DNA of 64,000 bases, from contig CM043959.1 of assembly GCA_014529385.2 (NCBI GenBank), forward strand, positions 50,039,122-50,103,121, given 5' to 3'. The notes under the pieces are model-generated. The model did not search any database and was not told the DNA's origin. It worked only from the letters and a program-made list of their open reading frames with translations. A program made the position numbers and the translations under genes. This document shows, piece after piece, positions 35,481 through 47,249 of this stretch. The stretch's first letter is position 1. Every line of letters starts with the position of its first letter. The stretch is from Adiantum capillus-veneris (taxonomy: Eukaryota > Streptophyta > Polypodiopsida > Polypodiales > Pteridaceae).

Positions 35481-35932
35481 TTCTGCCTCACTCTTTTTAG
35501 ATTAGCCTCTCTGCTATTATGGTAGATTTGTACATATGACATTGTAATCATATAGGTACCATGCACTGTGCACACTCCACACTTGCACATTGTGACCTCT
35601 AGGTCACTTGTATATTTGTACATAAATACACAATGCAATTTTATATCATTATCGTTGGTTCATATTATCACATTTGTATAGGGGCTTGGGTTTTTTTTTT
35701 GAATTTCCAAAGGGTTTTTTCATCCAAAGCTAGAGAGCTTTTTTTGAATGGGGGGATTGGAGCTATATCTAGATCACTCTATCAACTTGGTCTCACCTAT
35801 ATATATATATATATAGTCCTCAATATGATTCAATTTTTGGAAAATACATGGTGTGTCTCTTGTCTTGTCTCTCTCCCTCTCCCTCTCCCTCTCTCTCTCT
35901 CTCTTCCCCCCCCCCCCCCCCCCCTTCTCTCC

Positions 35933-35966
<34 letters not shown>

Positions 35967-37072
35967 ACCTACATATCAACATTGGTGGCATTATCTACAT
36001 CTTCCATCACCTCTATGTAACCCTTACAATTGTCAACTAGATATAATTTTTTTCTAGTGACTTGCTGAAATGTGGTGAGCATTCAAGTGTAGGTCCTTCT
36101 TGAGAGTTTCTTTCTTGAAGCCCTCTATAAAGAGAACTAGCAGTCTCTTGTCTTGTGGTTACCCTTGTACAAGGTATCTCTCTATGTATTATTTAAAGAT
36201 AACCAAATATTTCTTCACTTTCTTGTTCTTTTTCTGACAATGCTTGAAAACATAGATTTGGGGCACAATTGTGCTCAATTCCCCTTTTAGAGAATTCTTT
36301 AGAAAATTCTCACAGAAGTTGCTCTATATTAGGAAAATCTCTATTGTTCAAAGGTTGGAACCATGTCAAGGTTGTTCCTTCCAATGTCATCTTTATATTC
36401 TTCATATTAAGTGTCACAATCTACCACTTGTTCGGCTCTCAAAACTTGTTTGAAGAGCGAAACATGAGCATATGGATATCTTGATCCATTTTACTTCTTG
36501 GAAACACACTTAGATACTTGTGATGGTCACATTTTTTGTGTTTCTACAACCATTCTCATGAATCTCGATTTTGCTGCTAGGACATATCTAGCCTCATAAC
36601 CCCCACTAGGAACTCTAGTTGGAGTTCTCTCTAAGGCTCTCTCCGTAGGACATGCATCTCTCACTTTTGTCTAGGTATCTAGACATAAGAGCTTCTCTCT
36701 GTGGATCTCTCCTTAGGAGGTGCATCTATAGCTTTTGTCTAGGTATCTAGATCTCTAGTCATATAAATTGTGCTAAGATCTTCACTACCTCTATATGTGG
36801 TCGTTGGAACCCTTGAACCATAGGATCCCATTACTCTATGCACTAAAAACTACAATTGACTCACTGGGTTAGCACTCTTTGTTCTCTCTAGACTCAATTT
36901 TCCGATTTCTAGTTGTGTCTTTGATATAGTAGGTCTAATGATACTAGGAGTGACATAATACTGATGGAGTGGGCATTCAAAGTGTGTATACCTCTCAATT
37001 TCTCTTCAGTTATCTCAAGTATCTACATCCATACTTATCAAGCATGATGATATGGGTGTCTCTGCCTTGAAT
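35481..37072. other. No gene; simple-sequence cluster
   Basis: It contains a TA run (35799-35815), a CT-rich tract with a 19-base C run (35906-35924) and a further CT run to about 35966. It also has a short imperfect duplication around TTTTGTCTAGGTATCTAGA at 36665 and 36733. Open frames here translate to Ser/Pro/Leu low-complexity or random protein. Confidence 0.5.
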
Positions 37073-37467
37073 GTATGTAGAAACATACAACCATTTGTGC
37101 TTTGACAACTCTTCTAAGAAGGGTTGGTTGTACTTGTAGCAATATTTGCTCACTATTATCTTACTTGTACAACCCCATGTGAGTGTTTTTTGTGTTCACT
37201 CATTTCATTTCATTTACTCGCCTTAGTTTTGCATTTGGAGTGTCCAACTTACGCGGCTTATCCTATGGTTGTATGTAGAAACATACAACCATTTGTGCTT
37301 TGACAACTTTTCTAAGAAGGGTTGGTTGTACTTGTAGCAATATTTGCTCACTATTATCTTACTTGTACAACCCCATGTGAGTGTTGTTTGTGTTGACTCA
37401 TGTCATTTCATTTACTCGCCTTAGTTTTTCATTTGGAGTGTCCAACTTAGGCGGCTTATCCTATGGT
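37073..37467 (+). repeat. 198-bp tandem duplication
   Basis: GTATGTAGAAACATACAACC starts at 37073 and again at 37271, and both copies end near GGCTTATCCTATGG. The copies are almost identical over about 196 bp. The start contains a small palindrome (GTATGT...ACATAC). Confidence 0.85.
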
Positions 37468-37889
37468 ACTACGTCAACTTGTCCTTTGTGCCTTCCATTC
37501 TCCATTTTTCCACAATATAGGGAATTTGAATCACAAGATACATTATTACCTCATAATAAAAGTATCCAATCACCAATATAGTCCACAGACACTAGGTCCT
37601 TGAACTTAGTAGGTCTCTCTTCTAACTTTACGCACAAGCGATCCATATCATCTTTGCAAAGTTTTGCACTTTGATCATCTCCAAATTGATATTTCAAGTG
37701 CAATAGTTCTAATGTGGGTGTTGGTTGGAATGGTCCCGCTCCCATGTTAGGTTCCTTTTTAAAACTTTTAGCTTGTGAAATTTCCAGACAATATCCAAAT
37801 TTAGTTTTAAAAAGACCTCTATTCTCCTTAATTAAGGCTTCTTATGACTAGATCTAGCTATAGAACAGCTTTAATCTTAGTCTACCATA

Positions 37890-38770
37890 GGGGGACATGG
37901 ATCACGATCCATGTACCTCAGTGTAGCAAAATGTGATGAAACTTACTCATAGCTTGCCCTTTGGTACTCTGACACAAACTCTATCCTTTTTGTGTGATTT
38001 TGACTTGATTAGGTTAACTAAAAGTCAAACCTTAGGTCCAGCTTTACAAATTTTCACCTTAAAGTGTTTTTGCTCCCTTTTGATCTTCTTTTTGGATTCT
38101 TTTTTCAATCTTTCTTTGGGAAGCATTGCTTCTAATGGTTTCTATTATAGATTGAAAAAGTCTCTAACAAATTTCTCAAATGGGGGATATGGATTGCGAT
38201 CCATGTTCCATCACTTCTAGGCTTGAAATTTGGTTAATTGATAGGTTATGATGTTGTAGCCTATCCCCAAAATCTTTTTGAATTTGGTGTAGTTTTTGTT
38301 AGCCAAAAGTGAAATCTCGGGGCTATTATACAATTTTTCCCTATATTCTATTTTAGGTCTTTTTTGTCTCTTTTTCAAATTGTTTTGAAAATGTGTCTTT
38401 GCAAAATGTATTTCTATAATTCTTAGCTACTTACTGTTCAACTTTCAACCAAAACTCCAATGAGGTACATGGATCACGATCTAGGTTCCACCTCCTTTTG
38501 TCATGAAAGTTTGTCAATTTGTAGTCTATGCTATTAGGAAGCTATTCCCAAAATCTTTTCGGCTTTGGATCACAAAAACTGAAAATTCCCCAAATTTCAG
38601 TCAGATAGACTAACTTTAAGCAATTTTTCACAATTTCCTTAATTTGAGTGTGGTTTTGATCTCAATTTGATCCCAAAATTTTGTTTGAATTGGTAATGGT
38701 CACCATCAGCCAAATGGTCTCAATTGTGGTTTAATTTATCTCTAGGGGACATGAATTGCAATCCATGTCC
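37890..38770 (+). repeat. ~285-bp satellite array centred on a palindrome
   Basis: The word GGGGACATGGATCACGATCCATGT and diverged versions recur. The palindromic core (GGATCGCGATCC type) lies at 37899-37910, 38191-38202, 38471-38482 and 38753-38764, giving spacings of 292, 280 and 282 bp. Between cores, phrases such as CCCAAAATCTTTT and AAAGTGAAA return. A fifth partial core is at 39629-39640. Two perfect cores occur far away at 60285-60296 and 60399-60410. Confidence 0.65.
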
Positions 38771-41211
38771 CACCACAGATTCTCTAAAAACTTATAAGTT
38801 TGCATCTAGTGAGGTTTTTGGGGCCCTTAGCCACCAATTTTTTGACTTTGGATCTACTTTAGGTCTCCAAAATTTCAGAGTTATGCTCGTTTTGTCCAAA
38901 ATATGGTTTTCAGCCCTTTTTGCCTTAATCTTTTTAGCTCAATCTGTGGGTGTTGGTTTCTACTTACCCTACCTCTATGTGCTTCAAAGAAACTTGGAGC
39001 AAAAAGTAACATAAAAATAGGAATTAAAGTCGTAACAAAAAATGGAATAATATCTAAAAGCATAAAGAAAATTTGAAGAATGAAAGGCTTTTGGTATCTC
39101 ACTCACAACTCTCTTTGCCCCTCCCTAGCCGGTCCCTTGACTCTAGACTTTATCAAGCACTAAATCCATGTCTAGCTACTTTAATGCAAAAGTGTAAATG
39201 GAATGGATGACAAATATTTGGAAAAGAATGCTCTAACTATGCACTAGGTCGATCACTAACCACCTAGGATCATTCCCCAAAAATGGAACCAATGTTATCG
39301 GGTCACTGCGATGGATGGCTTTAGCATAGCTATGTGATACTAACATTATAATATCAATATACCTAGGATAGTGATTTGGATGGGGGCAAAGAATCTTTGA
39401 CATTGTCAGTCCTCAAGAAGTGAACCTAACAAGAAAATATATCAACTGAACAAGCTAACCACCACTCCTAGACTGAAAAATCTATCTACATCTTGTCTCA
39501 CCATTCTAGGTCATCACACCATTTCAAATGACTAAACATACTTGCATTGTCATGAAACTTTATAGGAAGGTATATTAGGTCTAAGGAAACAAGTCTACCA
39601 AGTCTGGTTGTAATCTCCCAAGGTACCAAAATCACGATCCATCATGTACCAAGTCACAAAATTGCAACAAAACTACATAAACAGGTTTCCCTAAGGCCTC
39701 ATAACACCCTTCTATGGTCAAAATGCTAAAAACAATGATTCAAGAACTCAAAATTGAAGATACGACTCATTGATGCATAGTAATGAACCACAATAGAATT
39801 TGAAATCCTTTCACTTAACTGAAAGAGAAAGAGACAAGGAACATAAGCAATTCTTGGAACTGAATGTGGATTACCAAATCATGAGAAAAATGGATTATTA
39901 GTTTGAGCAAACTAGCTGCTTGACAATCGTACAGAAAATCTCTTCCTCTTTCCAAAAGATAAATCAATACATTAGGGACATTTTGGACTCTCAACTGTGC
40001 CCTATAAGGACTTTGACTTTCTCCCTCTTTCCAAAAACATGCGTATGGTAAAATTTTATAAATGAAATCAAAACTTTTCGGACCTTTTGGATTTAGAACG
40101 TGATCATCAAGACCTATCCATTGATATATAGCGTGCCATCAGGTTTTGTATATTATAGAACATTCCATTTTTTTATGTGACAACTCCGTCTTATAAATGG
40201 AATCTCTTCCCAAAGTTCAGCTTCAATTGGGGAGGTGATAACTTCTACAAATCAACTCCAAATTTTTCAAAGTTTGGGGATTTAGAACCTATTTTCTAAG
40301 ATCTTTTCAATGATATGTAAGTTGATAGGGTTTCACAAAGCGCTTATGTACTTCACCGGGTTGCCCACTTTGGACAAGAGAGGCAAAGTCAAACCTCCTT
40401 GTAGGGCCCGTTTGAGAGTCTAAATTTTCCCTAATAATATTGCATTCAAGTTAAGTCTCTTCCCATTTATATCTACGGCTTTCAAAATGGTCAACGGTCA
40501 ACTGCTTGGGCTTTGAGTACATGATCATATATTACATCTCAGAGTTTTACAACTTCCGAATCAAAATACATTGCTCATTTACATGGTTTCCCAAAAAAAT
40601 AAGATACAACATATTAAAAAAGTGGCTTGGGATAGTGTGTCTGCAACTAGAAGGATGCTCGTTAGTTGCATTGGCCAAATAGAAACAAATAACCAAAGCA
40701 TGTGAGACAACTATGTAGCTAGTGCTAGGTCTTGCTGCTGCAAGTTTTGTAACCAGGTAAAGACAGAAGATGGATAGTTGTTTCGTGTTCCTTGCAAAGA
40801 ACATATACGAAAGGATAAATAAGTAGTAGTATAGTTTTTAAGAGATTGAATAGGTTATTGTTATGTGTTCTTCCATTCTTATATTATATATAAAAAAGAA
40901 AACATTCAAGTGTCCTTGCATGGGGCAATATCTTGAGTAAAGCCAAGGTGGAGCGCTACCATTTAGCAAGCAATGAAAAGCGAACGAGGGATAGAAAATG
41001 AGCAAAGAAATGTGAGTCGGTAATGGTATCCGAGGTTCAAATTTTAATGAAGAAAATTTGTGGAATCCTTGGACATGGTTTGCTTGCAATAATGTGTTAC
41101 ATCCACATAATTTACCATGTAGGCTTGTACATACATTACCTTTAGTGTTTTTCTTTATTATTTCACAATTTAAAAGTATTCTGAAATTGCATAATCAATT
41201 TTTATTTTTTG

Positions 41212-41252
<41 letters not shown>

Positions 41253-42513
41253 ATAATATTCAAATGGAAAGTAAGCAAAGTGATTCTCTAAAGTTGCCCT
41301 TACTAGCTAATATGGTGAGGAATTTAAGTTGGAACATTAAATCAAGGCATAAAATTTGGAATGCGTGACATTTTGAGAAAGAGTTACATCACATGAGAAC
41401 ATGATGGACCCTTACGCTACTTATGGTCTAAGGGTGGCTCCATTTGTCACTTGCTCTATGGTCACAAAAGTACTTGAAAGGAAAGACTATACCTCCTGTG
41501 AAGAGAAAAACACAATTTTTGATGCTCTTAAAAGCAACTAATTGTGTCAAAGACAAGGTTAAACAAGGATACACAAAACTTGCTTCAACAAAGACCAATC
41601 CTAAGAAAAAAATCAAGGTGAAAACCAAAGACACAACTAAGATGTCATCTAGGATGATAAAAATTGAGCGTGAGTAGTGATAGCCGTTTTTGGGCTCTCC
41701 GAGATTGCCATAGTGAGCTACCTTACCCTATCAAATCACTCAAACACTGTGGTTATCGTCACCCTTTTTACTGTACATAGGCGTGTGTGAGTTAGGGGAC
41801 TTTCCTCATATCTCCTTAAAAACCTTCACTGGGCTAGTTGAACCAAATAAATAAATAAAAATATATTATGGCCCTTTTGTGTATAAGTATTTCATTATAA
41901 AGGGCCTAAATATAATGATTTTTTATTATAAATATTTTTTATATTTATTTAAATATTTCTACCTAGGTGTGCGTTATTTGCGTATGTACATTGACTCACC
42001 ATTACCACAATTTTTCTTACCATTTTGCATACTCTTTATTCCATATAGAAATATTTTCATATAGCTTCTCTTAATTTTATCATTCATGATAACATCTTGC
42101 ATTAGACCACAAGCCTTCAAGGTGCAGCTCTTAATTTAGTAGCCCTTTGTGCTATTTGCTATATTTTTCTCATCCTACCAAGTGGAGTCCAAAGCTTGGC
42201 TCCATATGCACACCTTAACTTTGCAAAACGCCCTAGAAGGTTGCTAGAAGATCAAGGTAGCTAAAAACGATTTTGAAATTTATCACTTGTTCCTTGGAGT
42301 CAAAGAGCAAAGCATATTGTCTTGACTTATTGCGCTTAGGAGAGGTTTATGGATTCATTTCTCACGCTAAAAGTTCTTGATAGCAGGCTATTTGTCATAA
42401 TAATCAATATCTAATTCTCCTAAATGATTTTCTCATGTTAAACTGATCATTTAATATGGGGAAGTGCCAGGGGAGAAAAAGCTAGAATATTGGTTAAGCT
42501 AGCAGACCGACCA
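38771..42513. other. 3.7 kb with no confident gene
   Basis: Two diverged copies of a roughly 190-bp segment lie at about 40060-40370: GGATTTAGAACGTG near 40089 and GGATTTAGAACCTA near 40279, both followed by CAATGATATGTA or a close variant. A 36-bp GA microsatellite is at 41214-41249. Other open frames (for example near 41444-41677, Lys-rich) show no family features. Confidence 0.45.
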
Positions 42514-44233
42514 CAGTAGGGATCCAAAGGAGGGAAAATAGGGATCCAAAGGGGGGGCCATGTGCAAAAGAGCCATGTGCAACAATGGGCTAAAAAGACC
42601 CTAAGGTTCAGCCCATTAAGACTTCCAAAATGCTAAGGTTGCAAAATTCAAAGGTTGTGTCCAAAGGTCAACCATAGGGGAATTGGATGCTTTGTGTGTG
42701 TCCAAAAAAGTCTTTACCAATCCCTACTTAGGAGGAGGCGAGCCTTGCTTGTAGGGGATGAGAGAGAAAGCCACACACACACACACAAGATCCCTTTACA
42801 CAAAGGGAATGAGGGACACATGTCAGTTCCCTAGCCCAGATGCCCACAAGGTGTACCCAATTCCTATTGGATGGCCTTGGAGGTGTCCCAATGAGAATTA
42901 GGCTAGAGTAAATCTATTTTATTTAATTTAAAAACACTTGATAAAAGAACCAATGAGAATTAAGTCCTCTAGAAGACTATTGGACAGTCTCCCAAGGGTC
43001 CCAATGAGCATTTAGCAGCCCAATGGCTTGCCTGATTCCTATTGGCCAGGAGGCAAAGGCGTCCAATGAGAGTTTAATTGAATTATTGAATTACCTAAAG
43101 CTCTCACAAAAGGGGAAAGGGGGACACATGTCAGAAGGCTATCACTTATACTGCTTAATTGTCATTGGCTAGCCCTAGGGAGGTCCAATGAGAGGATAGC
43201 AAGAGCAAATAGCAAGAGGGGTCACCCAAGAGAGAGAGGGGGCTGATTCTTGCAAGGCATTATCACACACACACTCACACAATCTCATGTGTGAAGTAAA
43301 GAAGACTCTCTTTCCTTATCAAGCTTTAATGGAAAGCTTACCACCTACTCCAAGCTTGTGAGAATGGAGGCCTACACCAACAACTCTTGGATTTGTGATG
43401 CAAATCCAACCAAGAGCCAAGCTTCAATGCATGCTCATCTCCTCTACCATGCTAATTACTAAGCTAAGCTATGCTAATATGAGTGATTATGTGAGGAGAT
43501 GTACATCTTTCTCGTAAGAATACTCCTTCTTCCTCTCAATCTACTCTCATACCCTGCTAGCTCTCACCATCTTCGAAGGTGTGTGAGGTCTTGGGTCTGA
43601 GAACGGGGATAATTGATGTTGTGTTTGCTAAGTGTTTTTCTTAGTGCATGATGCTTTCATCTTCATTGCACTAGCTATTCTTGAAGGAACACAAAGAATT
43701 GTATTGTACAATGTCTCTCTTGATGGGAGAAACCATAATACAAAGCCTTTTGGAGGGGGGACCGGCTCCATGCGAATCCGGTCCTCAACTGTTGTCAAAC
43801 TATCTAACTAGGTGTGATGATTTTTGTTGCTCTCTCCACCCAAGCACTCTTGTAATTCTCATTAGGAATCTATTCTAATGAAATGCCCATTATGTTCATG
43901 CTAATTTCTGCTACACACAAGTTCTTAGGCCATTAAATGTTGCTCAGAGCACAATGTTTCTCTTTTCTTGCTCAAGAAGGGATGTCCTCAAGTTAGCTAT
44001 AAATGGTTGGTATTATTAATTGCCTGTGAGTAAGTAGAATAGGGATTTTTCAGCCTTGCAGTGCGCCTACCTTTGTGCAGTTAACAGGTCATCACCGTCG
44101 AGAGCTATGGTCTTAATAGTGGAGTCCTATGGGGCTTGCCTACGGCTTAACCACTATTGAGCTATTAGAAGCTTGACAAGAGCCGGTGCTATTTTGGTGT
44201 TGAACGACCCTCTCTTCTATTCCTTGCAATTAA
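42514..44233 (+). repeat. Probable 5' LTR of a Ty3/gypsy element
   Basis: The first 1.4 kb (to about 43917) is the inverted partner of 22259-23705. A methionine-type primer site starts at 44234, so the LTR probably extends to there. The beginning is marked by GGGATCCAAAGG at 42519 duplicated at 42541. Clear TG...CA ends were not found, so both limits are approximate. Confidence 0.5.
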
Positions 44234-44246
44234 TGGTATTCGAGCC
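44234..44246 (+). other. Degenerate methionine-type primer site
   Basis: TGGTATTCGAGCC matches the common TGGTATCAGAGCC at 11 of 13 positions and lies 107 bp before the gag start. Confidence 0.55.
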
Positions 44247-44340
44247 ACGGGTATAGTAGCTTGATTGCTTTTTCTAAAGGGGTAAAGAGGAGTAGCAACT
44301 AGGGCTTGAAGTGCCAAAGTACACCTAAAAGTTGTTAGAA

Positions 44341-46095
44341 TGGCTGACAATAGTAAAGAGAGTGAAATTAATGTTGATAACTTTGATTTTGCTAATGAGC
44401 AAGCTACTAATGATGCTCCGATGCTTGTTAACTATCTTGTTTCTAGGCTTCAACAAGCCATGGGCAATTCATCTCTCCAAAGTGAAGTGCAACGGTAGCG
44501 CCGTGCTCATGGGATTCTCCAAGTTCACCACCATGACGAGAGAACACCTAGGAAGCCTCCTTGTGAGACTTCTAAAAGAGGTCTCTCTCTGATTCAGGAA
44601 GAAGAAGAGAATCCATACGAAGGGCTCAAGAATTTACTTCTTGATGATGCATCTCCTTCCCAAAGGAGAACTCAAGAGCCTCCACCAAAGGAACAAAAAA
44701 GAAGTGATTCTCCCGCCACCTCGGCGAAGATGGCTCCACGAAGACGGCGGGCTAAACGCTCTCTATCACCACCAAAGCGGAGAAGACCATCGCACCCTTC
44801 TCCACACCATAATTCAAAAAGGGATGATAAAAATCAAGAGAAGAAAAAGGCGAGAAAGAGGACGCCCTCTTCTCCATCTTCTTCATCCTCTTCCTCTTAT
44901 GAAAGTGATGGTGAAGACGACGAAGATCAAGACAAGAAAAAGGCGAGAAAGAGGTCACCCTCTTCTCCACCTTCTTCAAATTCTTCACCTTCTGAAGAAA
45001 GTGATGGTGAAACCTTTGAACCATCAAAAAGAAGAGGCCATAGGAAATCCTATGCCGCATGGAAGAAGTCGTCCAAGTTGAAGAAGTTCAAAGAGGGAGG
45101 GAAGAGCATCTCTTTCCTTACCTATGATGGCCCCTTTGGTGCTACGGACAAGCTCTTGGCCTTTATCTAGCAGTTTCATGCAGCGTTTGGAGATGAGGGC
45201 TTCACGGAGTCCTCTAAGCTATGCCATGTAGCTATGCACTTTCAAAAGTCCGCCAGGCAATGGTGGTCTAGCCTACGAGCCAACGGTGAAGCTCCACGAA
45301 CATGAAAAGCTTTAAGAGCTTCCATTATGAAGCAGTTTTTGGCCACCGATGCCAAAGACAAAGTACTCACCGAATGGCGAAGCTTTAAGCTCTCTCCCTA
45401 TGAATCCATCCACAAATATGTAGACAAGTTTTGAGACCTACAACTCAAAGTCACTGTCTTCAAAAAGTTGGATTTTGGAGAGAAAAAACAGTAATTCTCT
45501 GCGGGCTTTACCGAAGAAATGGCGGAGTATGTCAACTCCCAAAGGCCACGTACCATATCGACGGTAATACACCATACTATAGTGGCCTCTCAAATCAATT
45601 TCCGAATAGGGGCAAAAAGAAATAATAAGCCCACGGAAAACAAGGGTTCCAACGAGCCTAAGGGGAAGGACAATGTCCAAAAGTCTCCTAAGGGCAACTC
45701 CAACAAAGCTAGAGAGAAGGGAGTTTACAAAGGTAAAACCAAACTCTCTTCTGAAGAGCTTGAGCGTTATTGCAAGGATAACCGGTGTTTCAAGTGCGGC
45801 GAACAAGGGCATGCGTACCGCGCTTGTCCCCAAAAGAACAACCGCCGCCAAGATCCTCCTAGAGCTACCTTGGTTGAAATCCAAGAGGAGGAGACTCACC
45901 AAATTCACCACAAAGGATCTCCTCTATGCCATGCTTGGGGAAAGGTAAGAGAACATGATGCTTTTATTCTCTTTGACTCTGGTTCTACTCACAATTTTAT
46001 ATCTATAGAGTTGGCCACCAAGCTAGGCATACAAGCCTACGAGATGGGATATGTCCTACCCGTAGATAGTGCTTTCAAGGGGCAAGAAGCTTCAG
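44341..46095 (+). pseudogene. Ty3/gypsy gag and aspartic protease, truncated
   Basis: It starts MADNSKESEINV at 44341, shifts frame between about 44500 and 44580, then stays in one frame to 46095 with only four isolated stops (45168, 45303, 45432, 45492). After a basic Ser/Arg/Lys-rich segment (RKRTPSS and RKRSPSS repeats) comes a gag capsid-like domain (KSARQWWSSL, then KQFLATDAKD). A CCHC knuckle follows (CFKCGEQGHAYRAC, about 45788-45829), and then the protease (LFDSGSTHNFI, about 45967-45999). RT, RNase H and integrase are absent because the element stops where the germin-like gene begins. Confidence 0.85.
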
Positions 46096-46099
46096 TGTT

Positions 46100-47076
46100 C
46101 TGCTCTAGTTCCTGCACCTCCTGGATTGTACTATTCAGCGACGTTGCCAGCGCCCTTGTGGGTATGCTCAGCAGCGCTCCTGCCGCCGTCTGCACACACA
46201 AACGCGCGCGCGCAATCACATTAACGGATGATTAATTGCATGAACGTCGCAATCACATTAACGGATGATTAATTGCATGAACGTTCTAACACGCTACATA
46301 TAATTAGCTGTGCATAATAAGGTATTATATATTTGGCTAATTACCAGGACTCCAGGGTTCTGGCTATTAAGTGCCGAGATATAGAGTGCTGTTCTCTTGC
46401 CGACGTTGAGCTCAAATTAGTGTAGCAGGCCGCGGGGGAAGATGGTAACATCTCCGGGATAGAGGATATCAATGTGTCGGTCACCTGCAGGAGTTACGCA
46501 GGCGTCATAGCCACAGCACGACATTAGAAAAGATCGTATTTACTATGCATGCAGCTTGGCAAATTTGCGAGAGCACAAGCTACGTACAGCAGCGTGCTTG
46601 AATTAATGGAGCTGCATGGGTTATATTCAATTATGTACCTTCAGTGTCGACGAAGCCCACTTGCAGGGGTCCTCCGCTGACGAGAGTGAGCATCTCGGAG
46701 GCGCGGGGGTGCGTGTGGGGCAAGTTCACACCACAGGGCGTCATTCAAAATTGCGTGTACGTTAAGCTTTGGCTTCTGCATGAGATTAAAAATAGACGTT
46801 TATATATTAAGCGCAACAAGCTGCCGGGCAGACTATAATGGATACTCACTCCATGGTAGGGAAAATGTTGACGTTCACAGTGGCGCGCGTGCCTCCAGGG
46901 CCGACCGAAACGTCGCCGTTGGTGAAGATGTCGCGCAGGGTGAAGGAGGTGAGGCCGGCAGGAATGTCGGCGAGGGGATCAGGATCTGAAGCAAGAGCAA
47001 TCTGCATGCAGATCATCGACATCAGCAGCACAAGAATGGAGCTCAGTACAGAAAGTGCAGCTAGAGACGTTGCCAT
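46100..47076 (-). pseudogene. Germin-like protein, four exons, two in-frame stops
   Basis: Exons on the minus strand are 47076-46850, 46775-46639, 46484-46345 and from 46189 to about 46100 (frame open to 46037). Every intron has GT...AG ends, and phases agree. Exon 1 has a signal peptide (about 30 residues, ending IALAS) followed by DPDPL, a typical mature start, but not the usual nearby cysteine. Exon 2 carries germin box 1 (GVNLPHTHPRASE, three metal ligands). Exon 3 carries box 2 (PGDVTIFPRGLLH, fourth ligand). Exon 4 is the C-terminal helix (ALATSLNSTIQEVQ). TGA at 46745-46747 and TAA at 46417-46419 interrupt exons 2 and 3. Germin-like proteins are secreted manganese-binding cupins. The last residues merge into gypsy DNA. 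Confidence 0.88.
46211..46284 (+). repeat. 37-bp tandem duplication inside germin intron 3
   Basis: CGCAATCACATTAACGGATG starts at 46211 and exactly again at 46248. The two 37-bp units are identical, so the duplication is recent. Confidence 0.9.
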
Positions 47077-47236
47077 TATAGCACTCTGTGTGAGTGTGTG
47101 TGTGTGTGTGTATGCGTGTGCGCGCGCGCCGCTAATTTGCGTCCCTTTGTGTCCTGCTCCTTTTGTACTAGCTACTAGCAGCTGAATAGAGCTCGCAGCG
47201 ATCTGCAGATCGAGGGCCGAGGTTGGTGCCCTCCAA

Positions 47237-47242
47237 TTTATA
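47237..47242 (-). promoter_or_regulatory. TATA box of the germin-like gene
   Basis: On the minus strand TATAAA lies in CCCGTTATAAATTGGAGG, about 160 bp upstream of the ATG at 47076. This is a normal distance for a plant promoter with a leader of about 130 bases. Confidence 0.6.
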
Positions 47243-47249
47243 ACGGGTG

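Noticed and set aside
37551-37745. 64-codon minus-strand ORF as a gene
   Set aside because: Isolated, no motif, and flanked by tandem repeats.
45438-45911. 157-codon minus-strand ORF
   Set aside because: It is the shadow of the gypsy gag frame, which has a zinc knuckle and protease on the plus strand.
46417-46747. Stops in the germin-like gene being corrected by U-to-C RNA editing
   Set aside because: Ferns, lycophytes and hornworts edit organelle stops this way, but this gene has spliceosomal introns and sits among nuclear transposons; nuclear mRNA editing of this kind is not established.
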